Origin: Bacteroidales bacterium
GTDB lineage: Bacteria; Bacteroidota; Bacteroidia; Bacteroidales; WCHB1-69
Direction: 5' to 3'
NCBI GenBank assembly: GCA_031257735.1
Contig: JAIROC010000211.1
Location: 1-16,870, forward strand
Length of the DNA stretch: 16,870 nucleotides
The translations under genes and the position numbers were made by a program. Below the pieces are notes generated by a model. The model ran no database searches and was not told the DNA's origin. It saw only the letters and a program-made list of their open reading frames with translations. Numbering within the stretch: the stretch's first letter is position 1; each line of letters starts with the position of its first letter. Positions 13,466 to 16,870 of the stretch are shown piece after piece.

Positions 13466-14716
13466 ATGCAGCGACAATCTCATGCATTTAGCCTTTTCAT
13501 TATAGGAACTTTATTTTTTGTATTTGGTTTTGTTACCTGGATAAACAGTCAATTAATACCTTTCCTAAAACAGGTATGCGAATTACAAACAGATACCCAA
13601 GCATATCTGGTAACATTTGCTTTCTTTATTTCATACTTTGTGATGTCTATACCCTCGTCTTATATTTTAGAAAAGACAGGATTTACTAAGGGAATGGCAT
13701 TGGGATTGTTTATCATGGCGGCAGGATCATTATTATTTATTCCGGCAGCAAAACATCAAGCCTATTCTTTATTTTTGATTGCGTTATTTATTCAAGGGGC
13801 TGGCTTAAGCATTTTACAGACAGCATCCAATCCTTACGCTGTTATTTTAGGTTCTCCCGAAAGTGCGGCAAGACGCATCAGTATCATGGGTATTTGCAAT
13901 AAAGTGGCGGGAATGATTGGCGTATTTATCTTGGGAACTATTCTATTCTCCAATATCGAATCTATTTCTGAAAACCTTAACACACTGGAAGGAGCAGCAT
14001 ATAAAGCAGAATTACAAATACTCTCTTCCCGATTAGTGATGCCATATATTGTGATAGCAATAGCGCTTTCTTTATTGGCATTGATGGTTTTGTATGCAAA
14101 TCTTCCCAAGATAGAAGCAGAAAGATTACCAAAAGATCAACCCAAAACCATCTTCTCCTATACCTATCTATGGCTTGGAGTTTTGGCAATTTTTGCATAC
14201 GTTGGCGCTGAAGTAATTGCAATAGATACTTTATCGCTTTATGGAAATTATCATGGGATTAACAACGATGATGCTAAATTTTTCAGTGTATTGAGTTTAA
14301 TTGCCTTGACGGTGGGTTATCTGATAGGGATTATTTTCATGCCCAAATATATTTCTCAAAGAATAGCATTGGTAATATCTTGTCTGTTGGCTTTAGTCTT
14401 TGTAAGTATTGCCATTGTAACGCCATCTTATTTATCTATCGGTTTGATTATCCTGTTAAGTTTTGCACATGCGATGATGTGGCCCTGCATTTGGCCACTC
14501 TCTATCGAAGGATTGGGAGAACATACCAAATTAGGCGCTGCTTTTTTAATTATGGCAATTGCAGGAGGCGCTATTTTACCGATGCTTTATGGGGGGCTGG
14601 CGGAAATGACAAATCGTCAAAGCGCTTATTGGATACTAATTCCTCTCTATCTTTATATTCTTTACTTTAGCCTTCACGGATATAAAATTAATAAACATAA
14701 AATGTTGTTAAAATGA
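13466..14716 (+). CDS. Sugar MFS transporter, FucP/glucose-galactose family
   Basis: This is a 416-aa inner-membrane transporter of the major facilitator superfamily, expected to have twelve helices; hydrophobic segments are spread over the whole length. The first helix reads SLFIIGTLFFVFGFVTWINS, which fits the FucP family, and QGAGLSILQTASNPYAVILG (from Gln110, with Asn122-Pro123-Tyr124) is the family's characteristic stretch in helix 4. FucP/GluP-type proteins take up a sugar together with protons or sodium. Which sugar (glucose, galactose, fucose or N-acetylglucosamine) cannot be told, since no sugar-metabolism gene lies next to it. It heads an operon with a peptidase and rsmI; its stop overlaps the peptidase start (ATGA). 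Confidence 0.88.
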   Translation: MQRQSHAFSLFIIGTLFFVFGFVTWINSQLIPFLKQVCELQTDTQAYLVTFAFFISYFVMSIPSSYILEKTGFTKGMALGLFIMAAGSLLFIPAAKHQAYSLFLIALFIQGAGLSILQTASNPYAVILGSPESAARRISIMGICNKVAGMIGVFILGTILFSNIESISENLNTLEGAAYKAELQILSSRLVMPYIVIAIALSLLALMVLYANLPKIEAERLPKDQPKTIFSYTYLWLGVLAIFAYVGAEVIAIDTLSLYGNYHGINNDDAKFFSVLSLIALTVGYLIGIIFMPKYISQRIALVISCLLALVFVSIAIVTPSYLSIGLIILLSFAHAMMWPCIWPLSIEGLGEHTKLGAAFLIMAIAGGAILPMLYGGLAEMTNRQSAYWILIPLYLYILYFSLHGYKINKHKMLLK

Positions 14717-16035
14717 AAATGAAAAACCACAAACTATTCTGTTTAATTCTCTGGATTTGTTTCTTGATTATCCTTATATTTCCTTCAACATTATCCGCAC
14801 AGGACAGTGTTTATGCGCGAAATGTTATTGAAACCCTTGCTTCCCCTGCTTTTAAGGGAAGAGGCTATGCCTTTAAAGGCGATTCTATGGCTGCAAGTTT
14901 TATCAGTCAGGAATTTTTCCGCTTTAATCTCAAGCAGTGGACAAACAATTATTATCAGCCTTATTATGTCTCCATGAATGTATTTGAAGGCAATAAGGAA
15001 GTTCATTTCGGGAAAAATTATCCGTCTTCGACTTGTTCGGATGCCATGCAAATTGTAGCCTCCTCTGCACCTGTAAAAGGTCATTTCAGCATTATTCCTG
15101 CAACAAAGAAAATGCTTAAAAGTAAATGGGATACATCTAAAACAAAAGATAAATTCATTGCGATAGATATGACCCAATACGCCTCCGATAAAGATAAAGA
15201 TAAAGAAAAAAGAAAACAATGGTCTCAAGTTATTTCAAAAAACCCTTTGAACGCCAAAGGATATATCCTTATCAATAAACAAATGTCCGCCTATTCCCCC
15301 ATCGTAGGACGAATAAAATCATCCCACACAACTATCATCTTATTAAAAGACAGTATATCGGGAACATTAAAACATGTAGATATAAATTTGGATGCCCGTT
15401 TTGTCGAACAATATCAAACACAGAATGTATGTGGATATGTTGAAGGGAAACTGTATCCTGACACTTTTTTTGTTATCGGAGCGCATTATGACCATTTGGG
15501 ACAAATCGGAACGGACTATATTTTTCACGGCGCAAATGATAATGCTTCGGGAACAGCCATGATGATGGATTTGGCACGTCATTTCAGTCTGCCTGAAAAT
15601 AAACCCGATTATTCAATTGCATTCGTTGCTTTTAGCGGCGAAGAAATTGGATTGTTGGGTTCGTTTTATTTTGTAGAAAATACCCCCATCCCTATCAACA
15701 ATATTAAAATGATGCTCAACCTCGACATGGTCGGAACAGGAGAAGATGGATTTACTTTTGTATGCGGAAAAACGTTTCCCGACGAATTTAATAAATTTGC
15801 AACCATCAACAATGAAAAAAATTATTCCCCAAAGTTAGTTCAGAGAGAAGAAGCAGCCAATAGCGATCATTATCCATTTTATAAGAAGGGCGGAAAAGCA
15901 ATGTTTATCTTTGGAATGGGAAAAGCAGGACAGTATCATCATCCCTCCGATACGGTAGAAAATTTATCAATGGGAGGATATAACAGTTTGGCACGGATGA
16001 TAATTGATTATATTAACTTACACAACAGTCAATAA
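14713..16035 (+). CDS. Secreted M28-family zinc peptidase
   Basis: This is a 440-aa peptidase exported by a Sec signal peptide (hydrophobic 8-27, probable cleavage after SA at 28-29, leaving Gln30 first). All ligands of the M28 di-zinc site are present: His258 in GAHYDHLG, bridging Asp276 in GANDNASGTA, catalytic Glu310 and zinc ligand Glu311 in FSGEEIGLLG, Asp338 in NLDMVG, and His409 in YHHPSDT. M28 enzymes are aminopeptidases, carboxypeptidases or glutaminyl cyclases; a region of about 150 residues before the catalytic domain (roughly 80-240) suits a PA-like insert or cap. It starts four bases before the transporter stop, and rsmI begins on the base after its own stop. Aminopeptidase is the likeliest activity, but the specificity is open. 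Confidence 0.9.
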   Translation: MKMKNHKLFCLILWICFLIILIFPSTLSAQDSVYARNVIETLASPAFKGRGYAFKGDSMAASFISQEFFRFNLKQWTNNYYQPYYVSMNVFEGNKEVHFGKNYPSSTCSDAMQIVASSAPVKGHFSIIPATKKMLKSKWDTSKTKDKFIAIDMTQYASDKDKDKEKRKQWSQVISKNPLNAKGYILINKQMSAYSPIVGRIKSSHTTIILLKDSISGTLKHVDINLDARFVEQYQTQNVCGYVEGKLYPDTFFVIGAHYDHLGQIGTDYIFHGANDNASGTAMMMDLARHFSLPENKPDYSIAFVAFSGEEIGLLGSFYFVENTPIPINNIKMMLNLDMVGTGEDGFTFVCGKTFPDEFNKFATINNEKNYSPKLVQREEAANSDHYPFYKKGGKAMFIFGMGKAGQYHHPSDTVENLSMGGYNSLARMIIDYINLHNSQ

Positions 16036-16710
16036 ATGGGGAAACTTTTTGTAATACCAACTCCTATCGGCAATCTGGAAGATATTACCTTACGTTCATT
16101 GCGTATCTTGCGGGAAGTGGATACTATTTTAGCGGAAGATACCCGCGTTACAAAGAAACTGTTAGACCATTACACCATCCATAAACCTGTTCTGGCATAT
16201 CACCAATACAATGAACATCAACAGTTGAATAATTATATTGATCTTATCCATCGTCAGCAGAGTGTTGCTTTGGTCAGTGATGCGGGGACGCCTGCTATTT
16301 CCGACCCCGGTTTTTTGTTGATAAGAGCTTGCATTCAAAATAATATTGAAATAGAATGTCTACCCGGTGCAACGGCTTTTGTTCCTGCATTGGTTAATTC
16401 GGGATTCCCTTCCGATAAATTCTACTTCTATGGATTTCTTCCGCACAAAAAAGGACGAACAACAACTATCCAAAAACTGACAAAAATAAAAGAAACAATT
16501 ATCCTTTATGAATCCCCTTTTCGTTTGATAAAAACATTGGAAGAATTAAAAACAGCATTTGGAGAAGAACATCCTGTATGCGTTTGTCGTGAACTTACCA
16601 AAATATACGAAGAAACCCTACGCGGAACCCTATCGGAAGTATCAACTTATTTCTCCTCCAAAAATTCCGTCAAAGGTGAATTTGTTATTATCCTGCAAGG
16701 GAAATTATGA
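16036..16710 (+). CDS. rsmI: 16S rRNA (cytidine(1402)-2'-O)-methyltransferase
   Basis: This enzyme methylates the 2'-hydroxyl of C1402 in 16S rRNA, in the ribosomal decoding region, using S-adenosylmethionine. The N terminus KLFVIPTPIGNLEDITLRSL and the strand after it, ILAEDTRVT, are diagnostic. SDAGTPAISDPG (81-92) and LPGATAFVPALVNSGFP (109-125) form the SAM-binding pocket of the tetrapyrrole-methylase fold. At 224 aa it lacks the C-terminal extension of the roughly 286-aa E. coli protein; the shorter form is usual in Bacteroidota as far as I know. It directly abuts the peptidase stop codon. Its final Leu codon and TGA stop lie inside a TTATGAR heptamer array. Confidence 0.95.
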   Translation: MGKLFVIPTPIGNLEDITLRSLRILREVDTILAEDTRVTKKLLDHYTIHKPVLAYHQYNEHQQLNNYIDLIHRQQSVALVSDAGTPAISDPGFLLIRACIQNNIEIECLPGATAFVPALVNSGFPSDKFYFYGFLPHKKGRTTTIQKLTKIKETIILYESPFRLIKTLEELKTAFGEEHPVCVCRELTKIYEETLRGTLSEVSTYFSSKNSVKGEFVIILQGKL

Positions 16711-16753
16711 ATTATGAATTATGAGTTATGAATTATGAGTTATGAGTTATGAG
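16705..16753. repeat. Heptamer array overlapping the rsmI stop codon
   Basis: Seven consecutive TTATGAR units are present (A, A, G, A, G, G, G in the last position). The first unit supplies the last sense codon (TTA, Leu224) and the stop (TGA) of rsmI. The array is the same family as at 12871-12926 and, in the other orientation, 4144-4164. Confidence 0.85.
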
Positions 16754-16870
16754 TTGATACATTTTGAAAACAGGCAGGATCGACATGTTGAATAATTACG
16801 CTTTCATAATGTCATTTTGTCCATCATGAAATAGAATTAAAGAATGTCGCTTTTACAATGGCTGAAAGCC
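16754..16870. repeat. Right-edge intergenic stretch with repeat core
   Basis: No gene is visible. The last 11 bases, GGCTGAAAGCC (16860-16870), are the reverse complement of the core of the hairpin at 34-46; the element continues outside the window. Otherwise I see nothing recognisable. Confidence 0.4.

Overview
The window looks like chromosomal DNA of a low-GC member of the Bacteroidota, most likely order Bacteroidales. Three things point there. At least seven genes are preceded by the Bacteroidota-type -7 box TAnnTTTG, nearly always in the form TA(c/a)(c/t)TTTGCA. Shine-Dalgarno sequences are generally absent. Several proteins have their closest relatives in that phylum: a GldH-like lipoprotein, a short RsmI, a BirA without a DNA-binding domain, a gcvH-vanZ pair and the long FepC-like ATPase.

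Layout. From 117 to 8037 all genes are on the minus strand, in four or five transcription units: (i) a lipoprotein-permease-ATPase importer of the iron-siderophore/heme/cobalamin type (3248 to 117); (ii) biotin-protein ligase (4062 to 3298); (iii) a VanZ-family membrane protein and (iv) glycine-cleavage H protein, adjacent but each with its own candidate promoter; (v) mlaE-mlaF-cvpA-coaE, a tight operon joining phospholipid-transport ABC subunits to a CvpA-like membrane protein and the last enzyme of CoA synthesis. From 8669 to 16710 genes are on the plus strand: a tiny 32-codon ORF followed by a radical SAM/SPASM protein; a GldH-like lipoprotein with pheT; then a sugar MFS transporter, an M28 peptidase and rsmI, which overlap or abut.

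Most genes are ordinary housekeeping or envelope functions. Two things are not. The first is the 32-codon ORF plus radical SAM protein (8627-9737). It has its own promoter, is hemmed in by repeats on both sides, and is the only accessory-looking, possibly peptide-modifying unit here. The second is the intergenic DNA. It is packed with a recurring set of non-coding repeats: heptamer arrays (TTATGAR or AATTGAA) that begin at or overlap the stop codons of pheT, rsmI and the radical SAM gene; a GGCTGACGCA module in four intergenic regions; and a nested inverted-repeat element of about 475 bp between pheT and the sugar transporter. The same 11-base core repeat sits in opposite orientation at the two ends of the window.

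No tRNA, rRNA, CRISPR array, insertion-sequence transposase or plasmid/phage gene was recognised. All calls come from reading the sequence by eye; no database search was run.
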